Numbered from the stretch's first letter, positions 26,025-35,811 are shown. The stretch is DNA of 64,000 bases from Halomonas alkalisoli (GCF_021412585.1 NZ_JAKCMI010000028.1:124001-188000); one strand, 5' to 3'. Program-made: numbers and translations. Notes: a model not told the origin generated them from the letters alone.

Positions 26025-26830
26025 GCCACTCCACGTCTCAACCGACTCTGACCGACGCGCGCCTGAGCCTGGAAGGGCGGGTGGCGACCCTGAGCCTGGA
26101 TCGCCATGACGTGCGTAACGCCCTGACCGGCACCGCCCTGGTGGATGACATCGTCGCCACCGCCGAGTGGGTCAACCACTGCGACGATGTTTCGGTACTG
26201 GTGATCACCGGCGAGGGCAGTGCCTTCTCGGCCGGTGGCAACGTCAAGGACATGGCCAGTCGCGGCGGCGACTTCGCCGGCGACGTGGCCGAGGTCGCCG
26301 CTCGCTACCGGCGTGGCATCCAGCGTATCCCGCTGGCTCTTCAGGCGGTGGAGGTGCCGATCATCGCAGCGGTCAACGGCCCGGCCATCGGCGCGGGCTT
26401 CGACCTGGCCAATATGGCGGATATCCGTATCGCCTCGAAAAAGGCGAAGTTCGGCGAGACCTTCCTCAACCTGGGCATTATCCCCGGTGACGGTGGTGCC
26501 TGGTTCATGCAGCGCCTGATCGGCTATCAGCGCGCCTTCGAGCTGACTCTCTCCGGCCGCGTGATCGATGCCGATGAAGCGAAGACGTACGGCATCGTGC
26601 TGGAAGTCACCGAGCCGGAGGCCTTGATGGAGCGTGTCGCAGAGCTTGCTGCCCGGATGGCCGCCCAGCCACCCAAGGCGACCCGTCTGACCAAGCGTTT
26701 GATGAAGATGGGCAGTCGCATGGAGCTCAAGGACTTCCTCGACGTCTGTGCGGTTTTCCAGGGGATGTGTCACAACGAACCGGAACACCTCGATGCGGTG
26801 AACGCCATGCTGGAGAAGATGGCCAAATAG
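26021..26830 (+). CDS. Enoyl-CoA hydratase/isomerase family protein (crotonase 2)
   Basis: The 269-residue crotonase has the loop GEGSAFSAGGNVKDMASRGG and the oxyanion strand AAVNGPAIGAGFDLANMAD, followed by FLNLGIIPGDGGAWFMQR. It is clearly diverged from the first crotonase of the operon, so the two are likely successive steps rather than duplicates. It overlaps the acyl-CoA synthetase in ATGA with AAGGA eight bases upstream, and ends at a strong intrinsic terminator at 26922. Confidence 0.9.
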   Translation: MSHSTSQPTLTDARLSLEGRVATLSLDRHDVRNALTGTALVDDIVATAEWVNHCDDVSVLVITGEGSAFSAGGNVKDMASRGGDFAGDVAEVAARYRRGIQRIPLALQAVEVPIIAAVNGPAIGAGFDLANMADIRIASKKAKFGETFLNLGIIPGDGGAWFMQRLIGYQRAFELTLSGRVIDADEAKTYGIVLEVTEPEALMERVAELAARMAAQPPKATRLTKRLMKMGSRMELKDFLDVCAVFQGMCHNEPEHLDAVNAMLEKMAK

Positions 26831-26921
26831 CGGCCTATTCGCCTCATCAGATCGATAAACTTGTCTCGAAATCCATATCTCTCGTGACGATCGGACAAAT
26901 CCGACAGGCTCCTCGGCAGAG

Positions 26922-26945
26922 AACCCGGCTCAGTCCGGGTTTTTT
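26922..26945 (+). terminator. Intrinsic terminator of the crotonase operon
   Basis: AACCCGG (26922-26928), loop CTCAGT, CCGGGTT (26935-26941), then a run of T (six in total with the stem end). It lies about 90 bases after the last gene. Confidence 0.85.
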
Positions 26946-27045
26946 GTGCCTCAGCGTAGGGCGGGGATCCTGCGGAAAAGGCTGGATTTTTTCCCTGACT
27001 GCTGTTGTGCTGGGATGCATTGCAATCACAGGGAGGTGACCGGCT

Positions 27046-28923
27046 ATGGCCGACCATACGCTGGTCTTCATCGTTCTCGGCCTGACCCTTGCCGCCTTCG
27101 TATGGGGGCGCTTCCGCTATGACCTGGTGGCGCTGACGGCCCTGTTGGGGGCGGTCATGCTGGGCCTGGTTCCGGGCGAGGAAGCGTTTCTGGGCTTTGG
27201 CCATCCTGCGGTGATCACCGTTGCCGCGGTATTGGTGCTGAGCCGCGGCTTCGAGCGTTCCGGGGTCGTGGACGTGATCGCCGAGCAGGTGCTCAAGGTC
27301 GGCAATCGACTCTTCCTGCAGCTCGCCGCCCTGACCGGCACCGTAGTGGTACTCTCGGGCTTCATGAATAATGTTGGCGCCCTGGCGCTGCTGCTACCCG
27401 TGGCGATGCGACTGGCGCGTGAACACGATATTTCTCCTTCATTGCTGCTGATGCCGCTGGCATTTGGCTCACTGCTGGGCGGGCTCACCACCCTGATCGG
27501 CACCCCTCCCAATATCATCATTGCCATCTACCGGCGCTCGGTCACCGGCGAGGCATTCGGATTGTTCTCCTTTTCGCCAGTCGGTGTGGCGGTGGCCTTG
27601 GCCGGTCTGGCCTTCATTCTGCTGATCGGCTGGCGGTTGGTTCCCCAACGCGCCGGCAAGGCGTCCACCGAGGCGATGTTCGATACCGCCAACTACCTGG
27701 TCGAGCTCAAGGTTGGCGAGGACTCCAAGGCCAACGGGCTGACCCTGCGTGAGCTGCAGCAGGAACTGGAGGAGACCATTCCGGTGCTGGCGGTGGTCCG
27801 CGATGACCAGCGTCGTGCCGGCCACGCCTTTTTCGGCGTGCTCAGGGAGGGCGATATTCTCTTGCTGGAGGCGGGCCCCGATGAGATGAAGCTGCTGGAG
27901 GACAAGGCGGGGCTCTCGCTCGGCGCCGAGCCTGAAGAGGATAAGGTATCGGCCGACGAGACGGCTTCTCGGGAGAGCGACGCGGAGCCGGTGCAAGAGA
28001 ATCCGGGGAAGAAACACAACAAGGAGAAGAAAGAGAAGAAGGAAAAGAAACAGGGGGTCGATACCGAGGGGCTCGAACTGATCGAGGCGGTGGTACGAAC
28101 CGACTCCATCATGGTCAATCGTACCGTGAGCCAGTTACGCCTGCACAACCAGTTCGGGCTGCACCTGGTGGCGGTAGCTCGGGACGGGGGCCGCCTCAAG
28201 CAACGCCTTCGTGATATTCGTTTTCGTGCTGGCGACGTCCTGCTGCTACAGGGTGGCGAGAGCGAGCTCTCCGAGAGCCTGGCAACGCTGGGGTGCCTGC
28301 CACTGGCGAGCCGCAACCTGGCGCTGGGCCAGCCGCGCATGCTACTGGTATCACTGGGTATCTTTGCAGCCGCCATCCTGGCCATTCTGTTGGGGGTCCT
28401 GCCCGCGGCAGTGGCTCTCTCGAGTGCGGCACTGATTTCGCTGTTGGTGGGTGTGCTGCCGCTGCGTGACGGCTACCAGGCCATCGACGGCCCAGTGATC
28501 GTGCTGCTTGCCGCCATGATTCCGGTGGGGCAGGCGCTGGAGACCAGTGGCGGCGCGGCGCTGATCGCAGAGGTGATGCTGGTATGGGGGGGGCAGTGGC
28601 CCGCAGTGGTTACCCTGGTAGGGCTCTTCGTGATCACCATGATGCTGTCGGATGTCATCAACAACGCGGCGGCTGCCGTTCTGATGGCGCCCATAGCCGT
28701 CAGCCTGGCCAACGGTTTCGATGCATCGATCGATCCATTCCTCATGGTTGTGGCAGTCAGCGCCTCCTGCGCGTTCCTGACACCCATCGGCCACCAGTCC
28801 AATACCCTGGTGATGGGCCCCGGCGGCTACCGCTTCGGTGACTACTGGCGCATGGGGCTGCCGCTCGAGATGGTGGTGCTGGTGGTGGCGATACCGATGA
28901 TACTGATGGTATGGCCGCTGTAG
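27046..28923 (+). CDS. SLC13/DASS-type anion transporter with two RCK_C domains
   Basis: The 625-residue inner-membrane protein has an N-terminal half with membrane helices and the SLC13-like motif FMNNVGALALLLPVA...GGLTTLIGTPPN, two cytoplasmic TrkA-C (RCK_C) domains (about residues 225-295 and 345-415), and a second membrane half with SDVINNAAAAVLMAP and TPIGHQSNTLVMGPGGYRFGDYWR. These families import sulfate, phosphate or dicarboxylates. An unusual charged linker rich in Glu, Ser and Lys (about residues 296-345, with KEKKEKKEKK) separates the RCK_C domains. GGGAGGTG just upstream of the ATG is a strong ribosome site. The substrate is not readable. Confidence 0.88.
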   Translation: MADHTLVFIVLGLTLAAFVWGRFRYDLVALTALLGAVMLGLVPGEEAFLGFGHPAVITVAAVLVLSRGFERSGVVDVIAEQVLKVGNRLFLQLAALTGTVVVLSGFMNNVGALALLLPVAMRLAREHDISPSLLLMPLAFGSLLGGLTTLIGTPPNIIIAIYRRSVTGEAFGLFSFSPVGVAVALAGLAFILLIGWRLVPQRAGKASTEAMFDTANYLVELKVGEDSKANGLTLRELQQELEETIPVLAVVRDDQRRAGHAFFGVLREGDILLLEAGPDEMKLLEDKAGLSLGAEPEEDKVSADETASRESDAEPVQENPGKKHNKEKKEKKEKKQGVDTEGLELIEAVVRTDSIMVNRTVSQLRLHNQFGLHLVAVARDGGRLKQRLRDIRFRAGDVLLLQGGESELSESLATLGCLPLASRNLALGQPRMLLVSLGIFAAAILAILLGVLPAAVALSSAALISLLVGVLPLRDGYQAIDGPVIVLLAAMIPVGQALETSGGAALIAEVMLVWGGQWPAVVTLVGLFVITMMLSDVINNAAAAVLMAPIAVSLANGFDASIDPFLMVVAVSASCAFLTPIGHQSNTLVMGPGGYRFGDYWRMGLPLEMVVLVVAIPMILMVWPL

Positions 28924-28930
28924 CATGAAA

Positions 28931-28963
28931 CGCGAGCGCCCCGGCATTGCCGGGGCGCTCGCG
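28931..28963. terminator. Long GC-rich hairpin between convergent genes
   Basis: A 15-bp perfect stem (CGCGAGCGCCCCGGC / GCCGGGGCGCTCGCG) with loop ATT lies between the transporter stop and the fadE stop. No T-run follows, but its position and strength suggest transcription stopping from both sides. Confidence 0.7.
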
Positions 28964-28984
28964 CTTGCGTGGTGTACGAAGGGG

Positions 28985-31432
28985 TCAGGCGGCGTTATGG
29001 CGCAGGATGTTTTCCTTGTCGGTGGCGAACTCGTCGTATTCGAAGTCGTCGACGGTGAGCATTTCCAGAACTTCCGCCTCGAAGGCGCGCATGAAGACCG
29101 CATCCTCCTCGGAAATGATCCCCGCCTCGAGACCCGCTTCCACACGCTGCTCCGGATGCAGCGCATACATCGGCAGCTCCCCCTTGGCGAAGGCCTTGTT
29201 GAGCGTGCGATAGAGCGCTTCGGCACGGTCGTACTCGTGCAGCAGGGCGTTGTAGTGGGCGAGGGGGTTGTCCTTGACGCCATCCTGGGCGTCCCAGGTG
29301 TTGCGCAGCAGCTTGGTGCGCAGCGCGCTGTCACGGGATACCGCCTGGGCGATCTCTCGGGTCAGATCGTCGTGGGGGCGCTTCCAGCGACGCCCCAGCG
29401 GCATGACCACCGCACGCAGCGTCCCGGCCAGTATCCGGTTGGGCATGTTGTCGAACAGCTCGTCCAGCGCCTGCTCGGCACGCTCCAGCAGGAAGGTGCA
29501 GCTGTAGTGCAGCAGCGCGGCCTCGCCTTCTACCTTGTCGCCTTCCTGCCAGTTCTTGAGCACCATGGAGGCCAGGTAAAGGTTGGAGAGTACGTCGCCC
29601 AGCCGCGCTGACAGCAACTCGCGCTGCTTCAGCGAGGAGCCGAGGCTGGCCATGGCGGCATCGGCACAGAGCCCGAAGCCGGCGGAAATCCGGTTGATGT
29701 CTCGGGCATAGGGCGCGGCAGTGGCGTCGAAGGGCACCGTGTCCTTGCCGAGGCCGAAGGCCAGGGTAAACGCCCGTGCGATATTGCCGAAGATGAGCCC
29801 GGCATGGCCGAAGAAGGCGCTGTCGAAGGCCTTGAGGTCGTCGGTATCCATGGCAGCCAGCTCCTCCAGGACGAAGGGGTGGCAGCGTATGGCGCCCTGG
29901 CCGAAGATCATCAGGTTGCGGGTCATTATGTTGGCGCCCTCCACCGTGATGGAGACCGGGTTGCTGCTGTAGCCGATGCCGATGTAGTTGCGTGGCCCCA
30001 GGGTTACGGCCTTGCCGCCATGGATGTCCATGGCGTGGGAGAGGGCGTCACGCTGGAATTCCGTAAGCTGGCTCTTGAGGATCGCCGAGGGCACCGAGGG
30101 CTTCTCGCCTCGATCGATGGTATTGGCGGTCTGGTAGACGGCGGCCTGGGCGATATAGCCCAGGGCGGCCATGCGGGCCAGGGGCTCCTGAACGCCTTCC
30201 ATCTCGGCCACGGGGACATTGAACTGACGGCGAATCCGGGCGAAACCGCCGGTCCAGCCGAGGGCGTAGCGAATGGTGCCGCTGGCGCCGGAGGGCAGGG
30301 TGATGCAGCGGCCGATGGAGAGGCACTCCACCAGCATGCGCCAGCCCTGGCCGATCATCTCGGTGCCGCCGATGATGGTGTCCAGCGGGACGAAGACATC
30401 CTTGCCCTTGATGGGGCCATTGAGGAACGGGCTACCGATGGGGTGATGGCGGCGACCGATTTCCATGCCCGCCGTGTCGCGGGGCACCAGTGCCAGGGTG
30501 ATGCCGCGGTCCTCCTCCTCACCCAGCAGGTGGTCCGGGTCGAACAGGCGAAAGGCAAGCCCGACCACGGTGGCGATGGGTGCCAGGGTGATCCAGCGCT
30601 TTTCGAAGTTGAGTCGCAGGCCCAGCACCTCCTTGCCGTCGACGATCTCCTTGCACACGATACCGGTGTCGGGCAGTGAGGTGGCGTCGCTGCCGGCGCG
30701 CGGGCCGGTGAGGCCGAAACAGGGAATCTCGCGACCGTCGGCCAGCCGGGGCAGGTAGTGATCCTTCTGCTGCTGGGTGCCGTACTTGAGCAGCAATTCG
30801 CCTGGCCCCAGGGAGTTGGGTACACCCACGGTGATCATCAGCATCTCGCTGACGGTCAGCTTCTGCAGCACCATGGACTGTGCCTTGGCGGAGAAGCCCA
30901 GGCCGCCGTACTCCTTGGGAATGATCATGCCGAAGAAGCCCTCTTTCTTGAGGTACTGCCACAGCTCCTCGGGGAGGTCGGCGCGTTCCTTGGCGATTTC
31001 CCAGGCATTGCACATGCCGGCGGCGACCGAGCACTGGTTGTCGAGGAAGGCCTGCTCCTCGTCGCTAAGGCCATCGTCACGATAGCGCATCAGGCTGGTC
31101 CACTGGGGCCGACCCGAGAACAGCTCTCCGTCCCATGCCACGGTGCCGGCTTCCAGGGCGGTGCGTTCGGTGTCGGAAACCCGCGGGGCTGCCTTCTTGA
31201 ACATCGCGAACAGCCGCGGCGACAGCCACTGGATTCGCAGGGCCGGAAGGCCGGCGGCGGCAACGCCAGCAGCACCGATCAGCAGCAGCAGGCCAAGGAT
31301 CGGGGAGCCCAGGAGCAGGCCGACCAGGCCGAGTACGGCCAGCACCGCCAAGGCGGGTACAGCGCCGGCTTCGCGGCGCATGACCACCAGGAGTCCGACG
31401 ATCGTCAGCAGGAGCAGTATCAGGGTGAGCAT
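28985..31432 (-). CDS. fadE: Acyl-CoA dehydrogenase FadE
   Basis: The 815-residue protein catalyses the first oxidation of fatty-acid beta-oxidation. An N-terminal hydrophobic region of about 65 residues (two membrane segments) precedes the acyl-CoA dehydrogenase domains, with EYGGLGFSAKAQS, CFGLTGPRAGSDATSLPDTG, ITLAPIATVVGLAFRLFDP and SDALSHAMDIHGGKAV-like segments, then the long FadE-specific C-terminal domain. The length equals that of E. coli-type FadE. GGAG eight bases upstream supports the start, and a PsrA-box-like site lies 28 bases upstream of it. Confidence 0.95.
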   Translation of the reverse strand: MLTLILLLLTIVGLLVVMRREAGAVPALAVLAVLGLVGLLLGSPILGLLLLIGAAGVAAAGLPALRIQWLSPRLFAMFKKAAPRVSDTERTALEAGTVAWDGELFSGRPQWTSLMRYRDDGLSDEEQAFLDNQCSVAAGMCNAWEIAKERADLPEELWQYLKKEGFFGMIIPKEYGGLGFSAKAQSMVLQKLTVSEMLMITVGVPNSLGPGELLLKYGTQQQKDHYLPRLADGREIPCFGLTGPRAGSDATSLPDTGIVCKEIVDGKEVLGLRLNFEKRWITLAPIATVVGLAFRLFDPDHLLGEEEDRGITLALVPRDTAGMEIGRRHHPIGSPFLNGPIKGKDVFVPLDTIIGGTEMIGQGWRMLVECLSIGRCITLPSGASGTIRYALGWTGGFARIRRQFNVPVAEMEGVQEPLARMAALGYIAQAAVYQTANTIDRGEKPSVPSAILKSQLTEFQRDALSHAMDIHGGKAVTLGPRNYIGIGYSSNPVSITVEGANIMTRNLMIFGQGAIRCHPFVLEELAAMDTDDLKAFDSAFFGHAGLIFGNIARAFTLAFGLGKDTVPFDATAAPYARDINRISAGFGLCADAAMASLGSSLKQRELLSARLGDVLSNLYLASMVLKNWQEGDKVEGEAALLHYSCTFLLERAEQALDELFDNMPNRILAGTLRAVVMPLGRRWKRPHDDLTREIAQAVSRDSALRTKLLRNTWDAQDGVKDNPLAHYNALLHEYDRAEALYRTLNKAFAKGELPMYALHPEQRVEAGLEAGIISEEDAVFMRAFEAEVLEMLTVDDFEYDEFATDKENILRHNAA

Positions 31433-31459
31433 GCCTCGTCTCCGTTGAGAATGGCGTTT

Positions 31460-31473
31460 CGAACGGTTGTTTG
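31460..31473. promoter_or_regulatory. PsrA-box-like site upstream of fadE
   Basis: CGAAC-GGTT-GTTTG differs at one position from the pattern [GC]AAAC-N4-GTTT[GC] and has the same N4 spacing as the site at 22794. It lies 28 bases before the fadE start, where a repressor would block transcription. Confidence 0.45.
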
Positions 31474-31519
31474 AATCTATCAGCCTAGCCGATCATGCCG
31501 TGCGTGACCAGCCCCCTAC

Positions 31520-31567
31520 TTGTAGCAGCCATGTCTTGTAGTAGCCATGTCTTGCAGCAGCTATTGC
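31520..31567. repeat. Three 16-bp tandem repeats
   Basis: TTGTAGCAGCCATGTC, TTGTAGTAGCCATGTC and TTGCAGCAGCTATTGC follow head to tail between fadE and betA. The first two differ at one base; the third is decayed. No coding role is seen. Confidence 0.8.
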
Positions 31568-31585
31568 CGGACAGGCGCATGCAAG

Positions 31586-31608
31586 AGCGCCCCGCAAGGC
31601 GGGGCGCT
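31586..31608 (-). terminator. Terminator hairpin of the bet operon
   Basis: AGCGCCCCGC (31586-31595) pairs perfectly with GCGGGGCGCT (31599-31608) around three bases. On the minus strand it lies 25 bases past the betA stop, followed by a weak CTCTTG tract. Confidence 0.7.
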
Positions 31609-31633
31609 GTGAAAGGCGGAGAGCATTTGCGTT

Positions 31634-33325
31634 TCAGTAGAGTCGGCGTTCAGGCGCCTTGCGCGCCGGAATACCTTGCGCGACGAAGTAGGGGGCGTCC
31701 GAGGGGGGCAGCGGTTCACGCCCGCGTATCCTGTCGGCCAGCTTTTCGGCCAGCATGATCGTCGGCGCATTGAGGTTGCCGGTGGGTATCACCGGAAACA
31801 GCGAGGCGTCCACGACGCGCAGCCCCTCGAGGCCGTGCACGCGACCGCTGCCATCGACTACCGCCATCTCATCGTTCCCCATGCGACAGCTGCCGCAGGG
31901 ATGATAGGCGGTTTCGGCGTGTTCGCGCACGAAGGCGTCGAGCGCTTCATCGGATTCGACATCCGGACCCGGTGACACTTCCCTTCCGCGGTAGGCATCC
32001 ATGGCGGGCTGGGCGATGATCTCCCGGGTCAGGCGGATGGCGTCGCGGAACTCCTGCCAGTCCTTCTCCTGCGACATGTAGTTGAACAGGATGCTGGGCG
32101 CGGCCTCGGGGTCCCGGGAGGTCAGCCGAATCCTGCCCCGGCTCTCCGAGCGCATGGACCCGACGTGGGCCTGGAAGCCGTGGGCCTGTACCGCGCTCTT
32201 GCCGTTGTAGCTGATGGCGATGGGCAGGAAGTGATACTGCAGGTTGGGCCACGCTTCGTCGTCGTTGCTGCGAATGAAGCCCGCTGCCTCGAACTGGTTG
32301 CTGGCGCCGACGCCGGTGCCCTTGAACAGCCACTCGGCGCCGATCTTGGGCTGGTTGTACCATTTCAGCGCGGGATAAAGGGAGATCGGCTGCGTGCACT
32401 CGTACTGGATATACATCTCCAGGTGGTCCTGGAGGTTCTCGCCGACGCCGGGCAGGGCGTGGACCACCGGGATGTCGAGCTCACGCAGGTGATCGGGGTT
32501 GCCGACGCCGGAGCGTTGCAGGATCTGCGGCGAGGCGATGGCGCCGGCACACAGCAGCACCTCGCGGTGGGCGCGGACCTGGTGGGGCTGGCCGCGGCGC
32601 AGGTAGCGCACGCCCACGGCGCGCTTGCCCTCGAACTCGATCACGTCCGTGGTGGCGTGGGTCTCGATGGTGAGGTTCTCGCGCTGCTTGGCCTGGTCGA
32701 GATAGCCGCGAGCGGTGGAGGCGCGGCGCCCCTTGGGCGTGACGAAACGGTCCATGGGGCCGAACCCCTCCTGCTGATAGCCGTTCACGTCGGGTGTCTC
32801 GGGATAGCCGGCCTGCACGGCGGCATCGATAAAGGTCCGATAAAGCGGATTGTTGCCGGGCTTCGGGGTCGTGACAGAGACAGGGCCGTCGCCACCATGG
32901 TAGTCGTCGGGCCCGATATCGCGGCATTCGGCCTTGCGGAAATAGGGCAGGCAGTCGGCATAGGACCAGTCGGTCAGGCCGGGCAGGCTGGCCCAGTTGT
33001 CGTAGTCCAGCGCATTGCCACGGATGTAGCACATGCCATTGATCAGCGACGAGCCGCCTAGCCCCTTGCCACGGCCGCACTCCATGCGGCGGTTGTCCAT
33101 ATGCGGCTCGGGGTCGGTCTCGAAGGCCCAGTTGTAGCGCTTGCCCTGCAGCGGGTAGGCCAGTGCCGCCGGCATCTGGGTGCGGAAGTCGAGACGATAG
33201 TCGGGGCCGCCGGCTTCCAGCAGCAGTACGCTGACCTCGGGGTCTTCCGTAAGCCGGGCGGCAAGCACGTTGCCGGCCGAGCCGGCGCCGATGATGATGT
33301 AGTCGAATTCGCGAATCTGGGACAT
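31634..33325 (-). CDS. betA: Choline dehydrogenase BetA
   Basis: The 563-residue flavoprotein of the GMC family oxidises choline to betaine aldehyde at the membrane. The FAD loop is [17 protein letters not shown] near residue 8, followed by the GMC signatures [15 protein letters not shown] and [15 protein letters not shown], and the catalytic His region [11 protein letters not shown] at the end. The start at 33325 (MSQIREFDY) fits relatives; an upstream ATG would add 35 residues reaching into the repeat region. It is the last gene of betIBA and is separated from betB by 240 bases holding a structured repeat. Confidence 0.96.
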   Translation of the reverse strand: MSQIREFDYIIIGAGSAGNVLAARLTEDPEVSVLLLEAGGPDYRLDFRTQMPAALAYPLQGKRYNWAFETDPEPHMDNRRMECGRGKGLGGSSLINGMCYIRGNALDYDNWASLPGLTDWSYADCLPYFRKAECRDIGPDDYHGGDGPVSVTTPKPGNNPLYRTFIDAAVQAGYPETPDVNGYQQEGFGPMDRFVTPKGRRASTARGYLDQAKQRENLTIETHATTDVIEFEGKRAVGVRYLRRGQPHQVRAHREVLLCAGAIASPQILQRSGVGNPDHLRELDIPVVHALPGVGENLQDHLEMYIQYECTQPISLYPALKWYNQPKIGAEWLFKGTGVGASNQFEAAGFIRSNDDEAWPNLQYHFLPIAISYNGKSAVQAHGFQAHVGSMRSESRGRIRLTSRDPEAAPSILFNYMSQEKDWQEFRDAIRLTREIIAQPAMDAYRGREVSPGPDVESDEALDAFVREHAETAYHPCGSCRMGNDEMAVVDGSGRVHGLEGLRVVDASLFPVIPTGNLNAPTIMLAEKLADRIRGREPLPPSDAPYFVAQGIPARKAPERRLY

Positions 33326-33417
33326 AACATTTCTCACTGATAACGCCACGGAAGCGGGCCTGCTCGCATGCGCAAGAAGTGTCGGCCCAGGGCAGGCGCG
33401 GCTGGCTGTAGCGAGGG

Positions 33418-33515
33418 GCGCCGGGGACAAGCCGAAGAGGAGGTCCTACGCCAGGGATGGCGTAGGTAGCGCCCAGGGAGGGGTTTACAGCGCCTCCTCG
33501 AAGGCTTGTCGACGG
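33418..33515 (+). repeat. Structured intergenic repeat, copy 3 (subtype B)
   Basis: This is the best-preserved copy. The outer stem is GACAAGCC + AGGAGG (33426-33443) with CCTCCT + GGCTTGTC (33493-33510), perfect on both sides of a symmetric GAAG/CGAA internal loop. The inner hairpin is CCTACGCC (33445-33452) with GGCGTAGG (33459-33466) and loop AGGGAT. It lies inside the betIBA operon, between betB and betA. Confidence 0.92.
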
Positions 33516-33565
33516 GTCAGCCCGAGCGATCCAGTTAGCTGGAAAACGGGTGTCTTCGCTGCCTC

Positions 33566-35035
33566 CTAGAACACCGACTCGAAGGGGCCCATCTCCACCT
33601 GCACCGATTTGGTCTGGGTGTAGTGGGCCAGGGTCTCGATGCCATTCTCGCGGCCCACACCGGACTGCTTGTAGCCGCCCACCGGCATCTCGGCCGGCGA
33701 CTCGCCCCAGGTGTTGATCCAGCAGATGCCGGCCTCGAGGCGGTGGATGGTGCGGTGCGCCCGGGCGAGGCTCTCGGTGAAAACGCCCGCGGCCAGCCCG
33801 TAGTGGGTGTCGTTGGCGCGCCGGATCAACTCTTCGTCGTCATCGAAGGCGAGTATCGCCATCACCGGGCCGAAGATCTCCTCTCGCACGATGCGCATCT
33901 CGTCACTGCAATCGGTGAAAACGGTGGGCGCGGCCCAGGCGCCTCTGGCGAAAGCGCCCTCTGCCATCGGCTCACCGCCGATCAGTAGCCGGGCACCCTC
34001 CTGCTTGCCCAGCTCAATGTAGGAGAGGACCTTCTCCTGATGGCCATAGCTCACCAGGGGGCCGAAGTTGGTCTCGGGGTCGAGCGGGTCGCCGGCCCTG
34101 ATACGGGCCACGCGCTCGACGATCTTCTCCTCGAAGGCCGCCTTCACGGAGTGATGGACGAAGACGCGAGTGCCATTGGTGCAGATCTGGCCACTGGAAT
34201 AGAAGTTGGCCATCATCGCCGCATCGGCGGCGCGGTCCAGGTCGGCGTCGGCAAAGACGATCAGCGGCGACTTGCCGCCGAGCTCCATGGTCACGTCCTT
34301 GAGCGAGGAGCCCCCGGCGGCAGCCATCACCTTCTTGCCGGTGCCCACTTCGCCGGTGAAGGACACCTTGTCGATGCCGGGGTGCCCGGTCAGCATCTGT
34401 CCCACACGGCCATCGCCCTGGACAATATTGAAGACGCCATCCGGTAGCCCGGCCTCGGTGAAGATCTCGGCCAGCTTCATGGCAGTCAGTGGCGTGACTT
34501 CGCTGGGCTTGAGCACCACGGCGTTGCCCGCGGCCAGCGCCGGGGCGGCCTTCCAGCAGGCGATCTGGATGGGGTAGTTCCAGGCCGCGATGGCGCCGAT
34601 CACACCCAGCGGCTCGCGACGGGTATAGACGAAGGACGACTCGCGAAGGGGAAGCTGGCTGCCCTCGATGGCGGGGGCCAGGCCGGCATAATATTCGATG
34701 ACATCGGCACCGGTAACGATATCCACGGCGGCGGTTTCGCTGATCGGCTTGCCGGTATTGCGTGTCTCCAGCTCGGCGATCTCGTCATTACGCTCGCGTA
34801 GCAAGGCGACCGCACGGTTCAGGATGCGTCCGCGCTGCATGCCGGTCATGGCCGCCCAGACGCGCTGGCCCTTGCGAGCCGCGGCGACGGCGCTGTCCAC
34901 ATCGGCTTGTGAAGCCTGCTGCACCCTGGCGAGGAGGTTGCCGTCATAGGGGTTGTGGACGTCGAAGGTCTCGCCGGAAGTGGCTTCCACCCGGCGGCCG
35001 TCGATATAGAGTGTTTCGGTGTCGAGGCTTGCCAT
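33566..35035 (-). CDS. betB: Betaine aldehyde dehydrogenase BetB
   Basis: The 489-residue NAD(P)-dependent aldehyde dehydrogenase makes glycine betaine, the osmoprotectant. The cofactor motif [13 protein letters not shown], catalytic glutamate in [11 protein letters not shown] and catalytic cysteine in [14 protein letters not shown] are all present; the C-terminal [23 protein letters not shown] matches BetB. AGGAG five to six bases upstream supports the ATG. It follows betI by 11 bases. Confidence 0.97.
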   Translation of the reverse strand: MASLDTETLYIDGRRVEATSGETFDVHNPYDGNLLARVQQASQADVDSAVAAARKGQRVWAAMTGMQRGRILNRAVALLRERNDEIAELETRNTGKPISETAAVDIVTGADVIEYYAGLAPAIEGSQLPLRESSFVYTRREPLGVIGAIAAWNYPIQIACWKAAPALAAGNAVVLKPSEVTPLTAMKLAEIFTEAGLPDGVFNIVQGDGRVGQMLTGHPGIDKVSFTGEVGTGKKVMAAAGGSSLKDVTMELGGKSPLIVFADADLDRAADAAMMANFYSSGQICTNGTRVFVHHSVKAAFEEKIVERVARIRAGDPLDPETNFGPLVSYGHQEKVLSYIELGKQEGARLLIGGEPMAEGAFARGAWAAPTVFTDCSDEMRIVREEIFGPVMAILAFDDDEELIRRANDTHYGLAAGVFTESLARAHRTIHRLEAGICWINTWGESPAEMPVGGYKQSGVGRENGIETLAHYTQTKSVQVEMGPFESVF

Positions 35036-35046
35036 GGTTGCTCCTG

Positions 35047-35652
35047 TCAGGAAACGGGTGTGGATTCGTAGTTGGCCAACAGCTGATTGAGGTAGTCATG
35101 GGCCAGGCGTCGTGCACCGTCGGCATCCAGCCCTTCCGGCGTCAGGGCGCCGCGCAGCCAGAGACCGTCGATTGTCGCTGCCAGGCCATGCGCGGCCTGG
35201 CGAGCCTTGGTTCGGGGCATGAGGCGACGGAACTGGCTGCAGAGGTTGGAGTAGAGGCGTCGATCGTTGACCTGCTGGAGGCGCTGCAGCTGGGGCTTGT
35301 GCATGCTGCTGGCCCAGAATGCCAGCCAGGTCTTGGCTACAGGGCCGGAGACCTGGCTGCGGTCGAAGTTGCCGTCGATGATGGCCCCGATATGGGCGCG
35401 GGGCGACGCATCGCCCAGGGCTCGACGGCGAGCGGCGACGGCATCACCGAGATCGGTGAGGATCTGTCGCATGGTGGCTTCCAGCAGCCCGTCCTTGCCG
35501 CCGAAGTAATGGCTGATGATCCCGGCGGAGACACCGGCATGCCCGGCGATGCGGATGACCGTCGCATCGGCAAGGCCGACCTCGTCGATGGCCGCCATGG
35601 TGGCCTGGATCAGCTGCTGACGCCGAATGGGTTCCATTCCAACCTTGGGCAT
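35047..35652 (-). CDS. betI: TetR-family choline-responsive repressor BetI
   Basis: The 201-residue repressor of the bet operon has an N-terminal TetR helix-turn-helix typical of BetI ([20 protein letters not shown] then [23 protein letters not shown]) and the conserved [20 protein letters not shown] ligand-domain region. AAGGAG seven bases upstream of the ATG fixes the start. It is first in betIBA, and its operator palindrome lies 119 bases upstream. Confidence 0.96.
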   Translation of the reverse strand: MPKVGMEPIRRQQLIQATMAAIDEVGLADATVIRIAGHAGVSAGIISHYFGGKDGLLEATMRQILTDLGDAVAARRRALGDASPRAHIGAIIDGNFDRSQVSGPVAKTWLAFWASSMHKPQLQRLQQVNDRRLYSNLCSQFRRLMPRTKARQAAHGLAATIDGLWLRGALTPEGLDADGARRLAHDYLNQLLANYESTPVS

Positions 35653-35770
35653 CAGGCACTCCTTGTATCAGGGTGACGACTGCTACCGGTGACGATGGTG
35701 TCGTCGGTCGCTGGCGGCACTATTAAGTATGGCTTGTGGCTAAGTATGTCTTGCAGCATGCCATTTTTTT

Positions 35771-35784
35771 ATTGAACGTTCAAT
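35771..35784. promoter_or_regulatory. BetI operator
   Basis: The perfect palindrome ATTGAACGTTCAAT lies within an AT-rich stretch upstream of betI. It matches the known type of BetI site (TTGAACGTTCAA core) in E. coli and pseudomonads, supporting choline-dependent derepression. Confidence 0.85.
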
Positions 35785-35811
35785 CAATAAAAGATAAGCG
35801 ACAACCCCAGC

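Noticed and set aside
31520..31567. CRISPR array
   Set aside because: The 16-base units abut with no spacers and there are no cas genes.
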